From JBBREP01 sp036501845 (GTDB taxonomy: Bacteria > Actinomycetota > Acidimicrobiia > IMCC26256 > PALSA-610): a stretch of DNA of 64,000 nt. Below are positions 50,207-58,657 of this stretch, piece by piece (the first letter of the stretch is position 1; every line of letters begins with the position of its first letter). Both the position numbers and the translations under genes were made by a program. The notes below the pieces were generated by a model that was given only the letters and a program-made list of their open reading frames with translations, ran no database searches and was not told where the DNA came from. The DNA lies in the NCBI GenBank assembly GCA_036501845.1, contig DASXZO010000139.1, positions 14,592 through 78,591 on the forward strand. The letters are read 5' to 3'.

Positions 50207-50216
50207 TCTGCTCGCA

Positions 50217-50816
50217 TCACGGTCTGGTCAACCAGTTGGCGCGGGTCCACGCCGGGTCGCGCCCGAGGCGCGCGAGTAACTGCGCCTGCGCGCCCGCGCG
50301 CGCATCGATGGCGACGGGCGCGTCGTACATGCCCGTGTGCGTCAGCGCGCCCGGATCCTCCGGGAGCGCGTCGAGGAACAGCTTGCACAGCGCGGGATCG
50401 AGACGATCGTTCACACCGACCGCGCGCGCGAGGTCCCAAGTGTGCACGAGCACGTCCTGGGAAAGCGCGGGTACGAGGCGGCGCGCGTCGATGCGTGTGG
50501 GCGCGAGATCGCCGAGCGCGGGCACCTCCACCACGCCGTCGAACAGTCCGGGGCGCTGCAGCACGGCGCGCAGCGCCGTGAGCGTGAGCGACCAGCGGCG
50601 TTCGGGATCGTGTTGGGGCCGCGCCGGCTTGGCGTCGAGTGGTCGCAGCAGGAGCACGTCGTGAAAGCCGATCACGTGCTCGAGTACCGCCCGAGCGTCC
50701 CAACCCGCACACGGTGACGGCCGCTCCCATCGACCGTCCACCTCCGACACCACGCGCCCGAACCGCGCGCACATCCGTAGATGAGTGGTGGCAATCGTCG
50801 GGTCGTCCGCGACCAT
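50217..50816 (-). CDS. TIGR03086-type DinB-like metal protein
   Basis: 199 residues: SPCAGWDARAVLEHVIGFHDVLL and SQDVLVHTWDLARAVG are the family signature with the His ligands. ATG 50814-50816 marks the family start. It converges on the SRPBCC gene with a gap of only 10 bp, and is divergent from the ACAD pair, sharing the operator at 50885-50906. Confidence 0.85.
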   Translation of the reverse strand: MVADDPTIATTHLRMCARFGRVVSEVDGRWERPSPCAGWDARAVLEHVIGFHDVLLLRPLDAKPARPQHDPERRWSLTLTALRAVLQRPGLFDGVVEVPALGDLAPTRIDARRLVPALSQDVLVHTWDLARAVGVNDRLDPALCKLFLDALPEDPGALTHTGMYDAPVAIDARAGAQAQLLARLGRDPAWTRANWLTRP

Positions 50817-50884
50817 CCGGCTGGCTCCTCCAGTCGCGCCCGCTACGAGGGCTCGCGAGCCTCGCGCGGTATCGTCCCCCGGAC

Positions 50885-50906
50885 CTGACACCGGCGTCAG
50901 TTCGGC
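50885..50906. promoter_or_regulatory. shared operator CTGACACC-GG-CGTCAG, copy 1
   Basis: Dyad CTGAC-n6-GTCAG followed by TTCGGC. The same bases except the central two occur at 56730-56751. Here it lies between the TIGR03086 gene and the ACAD pair, 35 bp before the ACAD start. Confidence 0.6.
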
Positions 50907-50940
50907 GCCGGCCCAGCCGTGACGAGAACGGGATTGCCGC

Positions 50941-52119
50941 GTGCACCTGGCCTGGAACGAAGCCGACGAACAGTTCCGCGAGGAGCTTCGCAAGTTCATC
51001 GCCGAGCACGCGCCGCCCGAGGCCTTCCACGGCTACGACTTCCAGGACGACGTGGCCACCGGTCCCGACCGCATCCCGCAGTGGCTGCGCGAATGGCAAG
51101 CCACGCTGTTCGACCACGGCTGGATGATTCCGGGCTACCCGCCCGAGCTCGGCGGCCGCAACGCCACACCGGTGCAGACGCTCATCTATCTCGAAGAGCT
51201 CGCGCTGCAGCGCATCCCGCGCGCCACGCACTTCCCCGGCTACGCGATCGTGGCGCCGAGCCTGCTCGAGTTCGGCAACGACGAGCAGAAGAAGCTCGCG
51301 CCTTCGGCGATCCGCGGCGACACGATCTGGTGCATTGGCATGAGCGAGCCGAACGCGGGATCCGACCTCGCCGGCCTCACCACACGCGCCGAGCTCGACG
51401 GCGATCGCTTCGTGGTCAACGGTCAGAAGGTGTGGACCAGCTACGCGATGGTCGCGGCCAAATGCTTCTGCTACGTGCGCACCGATCCGGCCGCGCCGAA
51501 GCACAAGGGCATCAGTCTGTTGATCATCGACATGGACACGCCCGGCATCGACATCCGCCCGTTGCGCCACATCAACGGGCAGGCCGACTTCGCCGAGGTG
51601 TTCTTCACCGACGTGGTGGTGCCCAAGGAGAACCTTGTCGGCGCGCTGCATGGCGGTTGGGCGATCACGCAAGGTTCGCTCGCCCACGAGCGCGCGGGTT
51701 TGTGGGTCGACGGCGTGGCGCGCCTCGAACAGACGGTGCAAGGACTCGTGGAGTTGGCGAAGCGGGTGGGTGCGGCCGACGACGTGGAGCTGCGCCGCAA
51801 GATCGCGTCGCTCGCCGAGCTGGCGACGAGTCTGCGCGCGCTCGGCTACAAGGGCTTCGCAAGCTTCGCCCAAGGATCGTCGGCACCCGAGCACTCGTAC
51901 ATGAAGATGGCGAGCTCCGAAGCCGGCAAGGTCGCGTTCGAGCTCGGCATGGAGATTCTCGGTTCGTCGGGCGCGCTCACCGACCCGCGCTTCGCCGAGG
52001 AAGACGGCCGCTTCGTGAAGAGCTTCTTCACGTCGTTCGCCAACACGATCGCCGGCGGCACCAGCGAGATCCAGCGCAACATCATTGCCCAGCGCGTGCT
52101 GGGCCTGCCGAGGGCATAA
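50941..52119 (+). CDS. acyl-CoA dehydrogenase, large/catalytic-like subunit
   Basis: 392-residue flavoprotein. IGMSEPNAGSDLAGLTT and VWTSYAMVAAKCFCYVRT are the FAD/substrate motifs; the C-terminal GGTSEIQRNIIAQRVLGLP is the flavin-contact end. The N-terminal WLREWQATLFDHGWMIPGYPPELGG is typical of FadE-type steroid/branched-chain ACADs that form alpha2-beta2 with a second gene. GTG start; downstream partner begins after 2 bases. Confidence 0.9.
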   Translation: MHLAWNEADEQFREELRKFIAEHAPPEAFHGYDFQDDVATGPDRIPQWLREWQATLFDHGWMIPGYPPELGGRNATPVQTLIYLEELALQRIPRATHFPGYAIVAPSLLEFGNDEQKKLAPSAIRGDTIWCIGMSEPNAGSDLAGLTTRAELDGDRFVVNGQKVWTSYAMVAAKCFCYVRTDPAAPKHKGISLLIIDMDTPGIDIRPLRHINGQADFAEVFFTDVVVPKENLVGALHGGWAITQGSLAHERAGLWVDGVARLEQTVQGLVELAKRVGAADDVELRRKIASLAELATSLRALGYKGFASFAQGSSAPEHSYMKMASSEAGKVAFELGMEILGSSGALTDPRFAEEDGRFVKSFFTSFANTIAGGTSEIQRNIIAQRVLGLPRA

Positions 52120-52121
52120 AC

Positions 52122-53144
52122 GTGGATTTTTCGCTGACTGGCCATCAAGAGCTGATTCGTGAGACGGCGCAGCGGATGCTCGAGCGCGAGTGCCCGCCCT
52201 CGCTCCTGCGCGCGCACATGGACGACCGCGCGGCTGCCGCGCCGTTGTTCACGCACCTGCGCGACTTCGTGGAACTCGGCACCGGCGAGTGCACCGACCT
52301 GTGCTTGTTCCTCGACGAGGTTGGCTACGTGAGCGCGCCAGGCCCGTTCTTCGCGACCGCGGCGCTTGCAGTGCCGCTCGTCGTCGCACTCGGGGCCGCG
52401 GCCCCGGCCGGCCTGCTCGATCGCTTGACGGCGGGCGATGCCACCGCCACCGTGGCGATCAGCGGCCGCGACGGCACGTGGCAGCCCGCTCCGTCGGCCA
52501 CGAAGTGGTTCGTGCCCGACGCCGACATCGCCGACGTGATCCTCGTGGTGGAGCCCGACTGGCGCGTGCGCGTGCTCGACGCCGTCGACGCGAACATCGA
52601 CGTGGTCGAGAGCGCAGACAGCACTCGCCGCCTCTGCACCGTCGAAGTCGCGTCGAACAGCGCCGGCGGCACGTCGGGCCAACTCGACTCCGACGCTGCG
52701 GCCCTCTGGCTCGATCGCGTGTATGTGAGCGCGGCGGCGGAGCTCGTCGGCACCGCCCGGCGGCTGTTCGACATGGCGCTCGCCTACGCCAAGGAACGCG
52801 TGCAGTTCGACCGCCCGATCGGATCGTTCCAGGCGATCCAGCACAAGCTCGCCGACATGTCGCTCGCACTCGAGCGTTCGACGGCGGCCGTGCACTACGG
52901 AGCGATGACCGTCGACGGCGAGGTTGATGCCGGTTCGCGCGCACGCGCCGCACACACGGCCAAGGCGGCCGCCGGCACGGCCGCGCAGCGCATCCTGAAG
53001 GACAGCAGCCAGATCCACGGCGGCATCGGTTACACATGGGAGCACGACCTCCACCTGTTCCTGCGCCGTGCCACGGTCGGCGCCACGCAGTTCGGCACCA
53101 CCACCTGGCACCACGACCGCATCGCCGACCTGCTGTTCGCGTGA
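52122..53144 (+). CDS. acyl-CoA dehydrogenase, partner subunit
   Basis: 340 residues, shorter and more diverged than the first. DFSLTGHQELIRETAQRMLERECPP at the N-terminus; AYAKERVQFDRPIGSFQAIQHKLADM, QIHGGIGYTWEHDLHLFLRR and the C-terminal HHDRIADLLFA are conserved. In heteromeric mycobacterial ACADs such as FadE28/29 or ChsE4/E5 two non-identical genes share one active site; the same is expected here. GTG 52122. Confidence 0.88.
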   Translation: MDFSLTGHQELIRETAQRMLERECPPSLLRAHMDDRAAAAPLFTHLRDFVELGTGECTDLCLFLDEVGYVSAPGPFFATAALAVPLVVALGAAAPAGLLDRLTAGDATATVAISGRDGTWQPAPSATKWFVPDADIADVILVVEPDWRVRVLDAVDANIDVVESADSTRRLCTVEVASNSAGGTSGQLDSDAAALWLDRVYVSAAAELVGTARRLFDMALAYAKERVQFDRPIGSFQAIQHKLADMSLALERSTAAVHYGAMTVDGEVDAGSRARAAHTAKAAAGTAAQRILKDSSQIHGGIGYTWEHDLHLFLRRATVGATQFGTTTWHHDRIADLLFA

Positions 53145-53290
53145 CTATTGCTGCATCTCCGTCGCGGTAGCGACAGCTCCGCTGGCGCTCCGCTTGTCCC
53201 TCCCACTCAGTCGACTCCGCGGCGAGCTCACTTCGCTGCTCAGTCGCTGACGCTCCTGCGCGGCTTCGTCCGCCGCGTATGAACGATCGC
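53145..53290. other. GC-rich intergenic stretch between convergent genes
   Basis: Between the ACAD pair and the ABC-F gene. Contains runs of short imperfect repeats (ctccgc, gctcac, tcagtcg) but no strong hairpin, T-tract or credible gene. Not the same as repeats A or B by eye. Confidence 0.4.
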
Positions 53291-54937
53291 TCAGACTGCT
53301 TCGTCCCTGACGATCTGGCCGGCGCGGAGCTCGATTTGGCGGGTCAACGTCAGCGCGTCGAGGAGGCGACGGTCGTGGCTCACGACTACGAGCGTGCCGG
53401 TGAATCCGGTGAGCGCGATCTCGAGCTGCTCGATCGCGGGCAGATCGAGATGGTTCGTGGGCTCGTCGAGCACGATCGCGTTCACACCCGCCGCCATCAG
53501 CAACGCGAGTTCGGCGCGTGTTCGCTCGCCCGGCGAGAGCGATCCGGCGGGTCGCATCACGTGCTCGGCGCCGAGCCCGAACTTGGCCAGCAACGAGCGC
53601 GCCTCGGCGAGCAGCAGCCCGGTCGCGGCCACGAAGCCGTCGAGTAGCGGAGCGCTGCCGAAGCGCCGGCGAGCCTGCGCGAGCGTGCCGAGCACCACGC
53701 CAGGCCCGAGGTGACGGCTGCCCGCGGTGAGCTCCACGTCGCCGAGCAGCGCGGCGAGCAGCGTGGTCTTGCCGCTGCCGTTCGCGCCTACAACTGCAAC
53801 CTGCTCGCCCGACCGGATCTCGAGGTCGATCGGCCCGAGCGTGAACGACTCTCGCTCCACTAATGCACCCGTGAGGCGCGCGACCACGGCACCCGATCGC
53901 GGCGCGGCGGCGATCTCGAAGCGCAAGTCCCAGCCCTCCCAAGGCTTGTCGACCGCGTCGAGCCGCTCGATCATCATCTCGGTGCGGCGGGCGCGTGCCG
54001 CGACGTGCTCGCTCGACGCACGGCGGAAGGCGCGAATGTTCTTGTCCTTCTCGTCGCTGCGCCGCATCTTCTGCACGCCGGTGTGCGACCACTGCTGCTC
54101 CCGTTGCGCGCGGCGAGCGAGTGAGTCGCGCCGTTCCACGTAGCCGGCGTATTCCTCTTCGGCGTGGCGGCGCGCCGTCGTTCGCTCCTCGAGGTACGCG
54201 AGCCAGCCGCCGTGGAACTCGGCGACGGTGTGCGCGTGATCGTCGATCTCCACCACGGAGTCGATCGTGCGCTCGAGGAACGCGCGGTCGTGCGACACGA
54301 TCGCGCACGCCGCCGGCCATTCGTGCACGACCCGTTCCAGCAGTTCGAGCCCGGCGAAGTCGAGATCGTTGGTGGGCTCGTCGAGCAGGAACACGTCGAA
54401 ACGTGCAAGCAATACAGCCGCCAACGCGGCACGCGCGGCTTCGCCGCCCGACAACGTCGGCATGGGCGCGTCGAGCAGCCGAGCGTGCAGGCCCACCGCA
54501 TCGGCGACCTCACCGAGACGGCTGTCGAAGTCGGCCGCGCCGAGCGCGAGGTAATGGTCGAGTGCGGCGGCGTAGGCGTCTTCCGCGGCAGCACCCGCAT
54601 CAGCGTCGGCAAGCGCCGCCGCAGACCGCTCGAACTCGCTCGCGGCGGCGCCCACACCGGTGCGGCGGGCGAGAAAGTCGCGCACTCGCTCCCCCGCCTG
54701 CCGCTCGGGCTCTTGGGCCAGATAGCCGATGACCGCGCCGGGCGGATCGACGCGAACACTTCCCGAATCGACGGCTTCGAGCCCTGCGACCACGCGCAAC
54801 AGCGTGCTCTTGCCGGTGCCGTTGGGCGCGACCACACCCACGCGCGCACCGGGCGCGAGCGTGAGCGACACGTCGTGCAGCACGACGCGCGGGCCGAACG
54901 ACTTCGAGACGTGACGCAAAGAGACAGTGGCAGGCAT
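53291..54937 (-). CDS. ABC-F family ATPase
   Basis: 548 residues with two ABC domains and no membrane part. First Walker A APNGTGKST (37-45) and signature LSGGEAARAAL; second VGANGSGKTT and LSPGERTRAEL; both Walker B/D-loops LLDEPTNDLD and VLDEPTNHLD. An interdomain linker with basic helix (YVERRDSLARRAQREQQ...) is the ribosome-contacting P-site tRNA-interaction region. Acts on translation rather than transport; antibiotic-resistance type or housekeeping cannot be told apart. ATG 54935-54937. Confidence 0.93.
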   Translation of the reverse strand: MPATVSLRHVSKSFGPRVVLHDVSLTLAPGARVGVVAPNGTGKSTLLRVVAGLEAVDSGSVRVDPPGAVIGYLAQEPERQAGERVRDFLARRTGVGAAASEFERSAAALADADAGAAAEDAYAAALDHYLALGAADFDSRLGEVADAVGLHARLLDAPMPTLSGGEAARAALAAVLLARFDVFLLDEPTNDLDFAGLELLERVVHEWPAACAIVSHDRAFLERTIDSVVEIDDHAHTVAEFHGGWLAYLEERTTARRHAEEEYAGYVERRDSLARRAQREQQWSHTGVQKMRRSDEKDKNIRAFRRASSEHVAARARRTEMMIERLDAVDKPWEGWDLRFEIAAAPRSGAVVARLTGALVERESFTLGPIDLEIRSGEQVAVVGANGSGKTTLLAALLGDVELTAGSRHLGPGVVLGTLAQARRRFGSAPLLDGFVAATGLLLAEARSLLAKFGLGAEHVMRPAGSLSPGERTRAELALLMAAGVNAIVLDEPTNHLDLPAIEQLEIALTGFTGTLVVVSHDRRLLDALTLTRQIELRAGQIVRDEAV

Positions 54938-55022
54938 ACAGACCTCGCGGTGTCGAGCACACGGACAGCTACGCGGAGGTCACTTGCGCACGGCGCAATC
55001 GTACCGGCTAAACCGTCGCCTC

Positions 55023-55109
55023 ATGCCCGCAGTTTTCGTGCACGGGGTACCGGAGACCCGGCCTGGCGAGGTGGCCGACGCGCTCACCCGGCTGTGGGCC
55101 AGCGGCTGA
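55023..55109 (+). pseudogene. truncated alpha/beta-hydrolase N-terminus
   Basis: MPAVFVHGVPETR is the typical start of alpha/beta-hydrolase/haloalkane-dehalogenase-like proteins (strand 3 and oxyanion HG), but the frame stops after 28 codons. No continuation in the other two frames is obvious in 55110-55211. Likely the relic of a deleted gene; a real short peptide is less likely. Confidence 0.35.
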
Positions 55110-55211
55110 CCCGAAGTCGCCACGCCGCGATTTCTGGGGCCCGGCGGCCAACCGTGTGATGCCCGCTGCCCGTTGTAGAGGTTGACGGCGCGGCCGAGCC
55201 GGGAGGCACGG

Positions 55212-55778
55212 GTGACGAACAAGCGAACGCGAGACGCACGGCGGCAGTTCGACGCGTTCGTGCGCGACAGCACGAGCGGTCTCGTGCGCACGGCGTACTT
55301 GCTCACCTTCGACCTCGCCGAAGCGGAGGATCTCGCCCAGGAGACGTTCACTCGCGTCGCCGCGCGGTGGGACTCGATACGGCACATGGAACATCCCCGC
55401 GCGTACGCCCGCCGCGTCCTCGTGCATCTCGTGTACGACGGCGCGTCGCGCCGCGCGCGCTGGCGCGCCGAGCTCTCGGCCGCCACGCACGACGACGCGC
55501 GCGGATTCGAGCCCGCTGATCGATCGGCTTCAGCACCGTTCGCCCGCATCGACGACATGACCGTGTTGCAGCGCGCGCTCGCGGCGCTTCCCGAGGTGCA
55601 GCGAGCCGTGCTCGTGTTGCGATATTTCGAAGACCTCACCGAAGCGCAGATCGCCGATCTCCTCGGCTGTTCCCCCGGCACGGTGAAGAAAGCCACATGG
55701 CGCGCCATGGCGCGGCTACGCGACACCATCGAGGCACATTCGACCGGCTGCGCGGATCACGCGCCGGCCACCCGCTGA
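55212..55778 (+). CDS. SigE-family ECF RNA polymerase sigma factor
   Basis: 188 residues. Region 2 is DAFVRDSTSGLVRTAYLLTFDLAEAEDLAQETFTRVAARWDSI; region 4 is LPEVQRAVLVLRYFEDLTEAQIADLLGCSPGTVKKATWRAMARLR, both in SigE70 form. Directs polymerase to stress or envelope promoters. GTG 55212 with GGGAGG just upstream. The next gene, 10 bp on, is its probable antagonist. Confidence 0.9.
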   Translation: MTNKRTRDARRQFDAFVRDSTSGLVRTAYLLTFDLAEAEDLAQETFTRVAARWDSIRHMEHPRAYARRVLVHLVYDGASRRARWRAELSAATHDDARGFEPADRSASAPFARIDDMTVLQRALAALPEVQRAVLVLRYFEDLTEAQIADLLGCSPGTVKKATWRAMARLRDTIEAHSTGCADHAPATR

Positions 55779-55788
55779 AAGGACAAGC

Positions 55789-56658
55789 ATGCCTACTGAC
55801 ACCTTCGAGACCGAATTGCGGGCCGCGTTCGACGACATCGCGGCCGGCATCCCCGACGCCGCCGCGGCACGCGTCGCCGAGCACCGTTATGCACCGCGGT
55901 CGCGCCGCAGGGTCGTAATCCCCGCCGCGTGCGTGGCGATCGCGGTCGCCGGCGCCGGCGCCGGTGCCCTCGTGCTCAACCGTCAATCTTCGCATGCAGG
56001 CCGCGCCGCGCACGCCGGCACAGGAGCGCAGGCGCCGCGCGTGCAACTCATCGCCCAGGTCCGCAAGGCGGTGGCGGCTGCGAACGGCGACATGTTCCAC
56101 GCGGTGTCGACAGCCGCCGGCGCGCCGCGCGGCGAACGCTGGGCCTCGGCCGACGGGTCACGCCTCCACATCGCGGTGTTCGATGCGGCGGGGACCAAGA
56201 CCGAAGACATCCTCTACGTGACCACGTCACCCGGTCATGTCGACGCCACCGTGGTCAACGATGCGAACCACACGTGGTCGCAGGAATCCGACGTGCTCCC
56301 GCCCGTGCCCGCCGGAGCCACTCCCGCGCAAGGGCCCGCTGTGGCCAAGAACGTGGCGCAAGGCCCTACGAGCGCGGCGCAGATCGAGCAGATGCTGGTG
56401 GCCGACGGTTTCACCAAGACCGGCACCGGCGTTGTCGACGGCATGGCCACCTACACGATCAGCGCCACGCTCGGCGACACCACGATCGCGATCGCCGTCG
56501 ACGACAGCACCAACCTGCCGGTGCACGTGCACATCGGCCAGCCCGCGAATCCCTCGATCGTCGACAGCTCGATCCAGTGGCTGCCCGTCGACCAGTCGTT
56601 GCTGACGCTGACCCCGCCGGCCGGCTACACGCACGTCGCCAACGCCGACGCCTCGTAA
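55789..56658 (+). CDS. membrane protein, probable anti-sigma or sensor partner
   Basis: 289 residues: N-terminal cytosolic part of about 40 residues (ETELRAAFDDIAAGIPDAAAARVAEHRYAPRSRRR), one membrane helix (VVIPAACVAIAVAGAGAGALVL) and a 220-residue extracytoplasmic domain. No zinc-binding HxxxC motif. The position behind the SigE gene and the topology are what one expects for SigE-type anti-sigma factors, but no RsdA or ZAS motif is seen, so the role is inferred. Confidence 0.68.
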   Translation: MPTDTFETELRAAFDDIAAGIPDAAAARVAEHRYAPRSRRRVVIPAACVAIAVAGAGAGALVLNRQSSHAGRAAHAGTGAQAPRVQLIAQVRKAVAAANGDMFHAVSTAAGAPRGERWASADGSRLHIAVFDAAGTKTEDILYVTTSPGHVDATVVNDANHTWSQESDVLPPVPAGATPAQGPAVAKNVAQGPTSAAQIEQMLVADGFTKTGTGVVDGMATYTISATLGDTTIAIAVDDSTNLPVHVHIGQPANPSIVDSSIQWLPVDQSLLTLTPPAGYTHVANADAS

Positions 56659-56729
56659 CCGAGCGGCGCGCGGCGAAGGGCTCAGGGGCAGGGCTCAGGG
56701 CGTGGCCCGAGCGGGACCGAACCCATAGA

Positions 56730-56751
56730 CTGACACCAACGTCAGTTCGGC
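56730..56751. promoter_or_regulatory. shared operator CTGACACC-AA-CGTCAG, copy 2
   Basis: Identical to 50885-50906 except for the two central bases, including the flanking TTCGGC. A -10-like TAGACT (56726-56731) overlaps its left edge. 69 bp before the hydantoinase B ATG. Confidence 0.6.
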
Positions 56752-56820
56752 TGCGACGGGGATCGTGGCCGAAGAGTTCGGGCCACAGTTCGGACTGCAA
56801 CCCGCCATGGAGGTGCGCCG

Positions 56821-58647
56821 ATGACCAGCGCCGATGTCGTACGACTCGCCGGCAGCCGGGAGCGTCTGCGCAACGCGCCCACGATCGACCTCGTCACCGC
56901 CGAGGTGATCCGCGGCGGAATGGAGACGGTGTGCTTCGAGATGGCGGCCTACGTGTCGCGCACGGCCACCACCCCGATCCTGAACCAGAGCAACGAGCGC
57001 AACGCCACCATCCTCGACGCCCGCGGCCGCCTCGCCGCGCTGTCGGTGGGCATCCCCCAATTCATGCTCACGTCCACGCTGCCGGTGCGGTTCGCGCTCG
57101 ACTACCTCGGTGTCGCCGAGTTCCGTGAGGGCGACGTGTTCGTGGCCAACGACCCGTACCACGGCGGCGGTCACCTGCCCGACTACAACGTGTTCGCGCC
57201 GGTGTTCGCCGACGACCCGAGCACGGGTACTCGCCGCATGGTGCTCATCGCATCGATTCAGTGCCACCACGGCGACACGGGCGGCGCGGTACCCGGTGGC
57301 TACAACGTCACCGCCAACGACATCTGGGGTGAAGGCACACGCTGGCCGGTGATCAAGGTGATCGACCGTGGCGAAGCTCGCAATGACGTGCTGTACGCGC
57401 TGCAGGCGAACAACCGAATCCCCGACTACATCGGCGACCTGCGCGCGCAGATCGGTGCCGCCCAGCTCGGCGTGCGCCGCCTGCAGGAGATCATCGACCT
57501 GCACGGCACCACCGCGGTCGAAGAGGGCGTCGACTTCATGATCGACTACGCGCGCGCTCGCTTCCGCGAGGAGGTGGCGTCGTGGCCCGACGGCGTGTAC
57601 GAAGGCGACGCCTACGTCGACCACGACCCGATCGGCAACCAGGACGTGCACCTGCACGTGAAGATCACCGTCGACGGCGAGCAACTCACGATCGACTACA
57701 CGGGTAGCGACACGCGTGCCGAACTGCAGGCGTGGTCGACCTTCGGCAACACGCGCGGCTACACCGTGGGCCAGATCGCGTCGATGATGGATCCTGAAAT
57801 CCCCAAGAACGAAGGGTTTTTCGAGTCGATCAACCTGATCGTGCCTCAGGGTTGCGTGCTCAACCCGCCGCCGGGCAAGCCGGTGAGCGCGGGCACGCAC
57901 CACCCCGGCGCCGACGTGGGCGAGGTGATCGCGGTGGCGATGCAGTACGTGCTGCCGTCGCGCGCGGTGCCGCAGACCTACAAGACCGGCATCCCCACGG
58001 TGATTCGCGGCAAGGACCCGCGCACCGGTCGCGAGTTCGTCGACCACTCGGCCGAGGTCTACGCGGGCTGGTGCAATGCCGCCCAGGGAATCGACGCGTG
58101 GGGCGCGCTCGCCACCAGCTTCGGCAATCTCTGGAAGGCGACGGCCGAGATCAACGAGTCGCTGTTCCCGCACGTGCAGTGGGGACGCGACTACCGCACC
58201 GACAGCGGCGGCGCCGGTCAATGGCGCGGCATCCCCGGCTCGCACTACGAGAAGGAAACCCGCGTCGACGCCACCGTGTACACGTACGTGGTGGGCATGA
58301 AGTACCCGATGCCGGGGATCTGCGGCGGCAAGAACGGCGCGCCCAACGAGATGATCCTGCGCTACGGGAGCGACGACCCGTATCGCGTGGCGCACACCGC
58401 GAACAACGTGCCGGTGGCCGCGGGCCAACGCATCATGTACGACTACGGCGGCGGCGGCGGTTGGGGCAACCCGCTCGACCGCGACACCCAAGCCGTGCTC
58501 GACGATGTGCTCGACGAGTACGTGTCGGTGGAGGGCGCGCGCCGCGACTACGGCGTGGTGCTCACTGGTTCCCTCGACGACCTCACGCTCGCGATCGACG
58601 AGGCCGCCACCACCGAACTCCGCGCGAGCATGCGCGGAACGAACTGA
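56821..58647 (+). CDS. hydantoinase B/oxoprolinase-family protein, HyuB/AcxB type
   Basis: 608 residues. GGGHLPDYNVFAPVF, GDTGGAVPGGYN and PVSAGTHHPGADVGEVI are hydantoinase B motifs; SGGAGQWRGIPGS and YDYGGGGGWGNPLDRD lie near the end. With HyuA forms an ATP-dependent hydrolase or carboxylase on 5-oxoproline, hydantoin, or acetone/acetophenone-type ketones; subunit B carries metal and substrate parts. ATG 56821. Order B-A is the reverse of many hydantoinase operons and there is no third small subunit, so an acetone-type carboxylase is less likely. Confidence 0.9.
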   Translation: MTSADVVRLAGSRERLRNAPTIDLVTAEVIRGGMETVCFEMAAYVSRTATTPILNQSNERNATILDARGRLAALSVGIPQFMLTSTLPVRFALDYLGVAEFREGDVFVANDPYHGGGHLPDYNVFAPVFADDPSTGTRRMVLIASIQCHHGDTGGAVPGGYNVTANDIWGEGTRWPVIKVIDRGEARNDVLYALQANNRIPDYIGDLRAQIGAAQLGVRRLQEIIDLHGTTAVEEGVDFMIDYARARFREEVASWPDGVYEGDAYVDHDPIGNQDVHLHVKITVDGEQLTIDYTGSDTRAELQAWSTFGNTRGYTVGQIASMMDPEIPKNEGFFESINLIVPQGCVLNPPPGKPVSAGTHHPGADVGEVIAVAMQYVLPSRAVPQTYKTGIPTVIRGKDPRTGREFVDHSAEVYAGWCNAAQGIDAWGALATSFGNLWKATAEINESLFPHVQWGRDYRTDSGGAGQWRGIPGSHYEKETRVDATVYTYVVGMKYPMPGICGGKNGAPNEMILRYGSDDPYRVAHTANNVPVAAGQRIMYDYGGGGGWGNPLDRDTQAVLDDVLDEYVSVEGARRDYGVVLTGSLDDLTLAIDEAATTELRASMRGTN

Positions 58648-58657
58648 TCGCGCCGTC

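Noticed and set aside
53145..53290. Possible third repeat family or mobile element remnant
   Set aside because: Only short low-complexity repeats; no terminal inverted repeats or similarity to elements A/B visible by eye.
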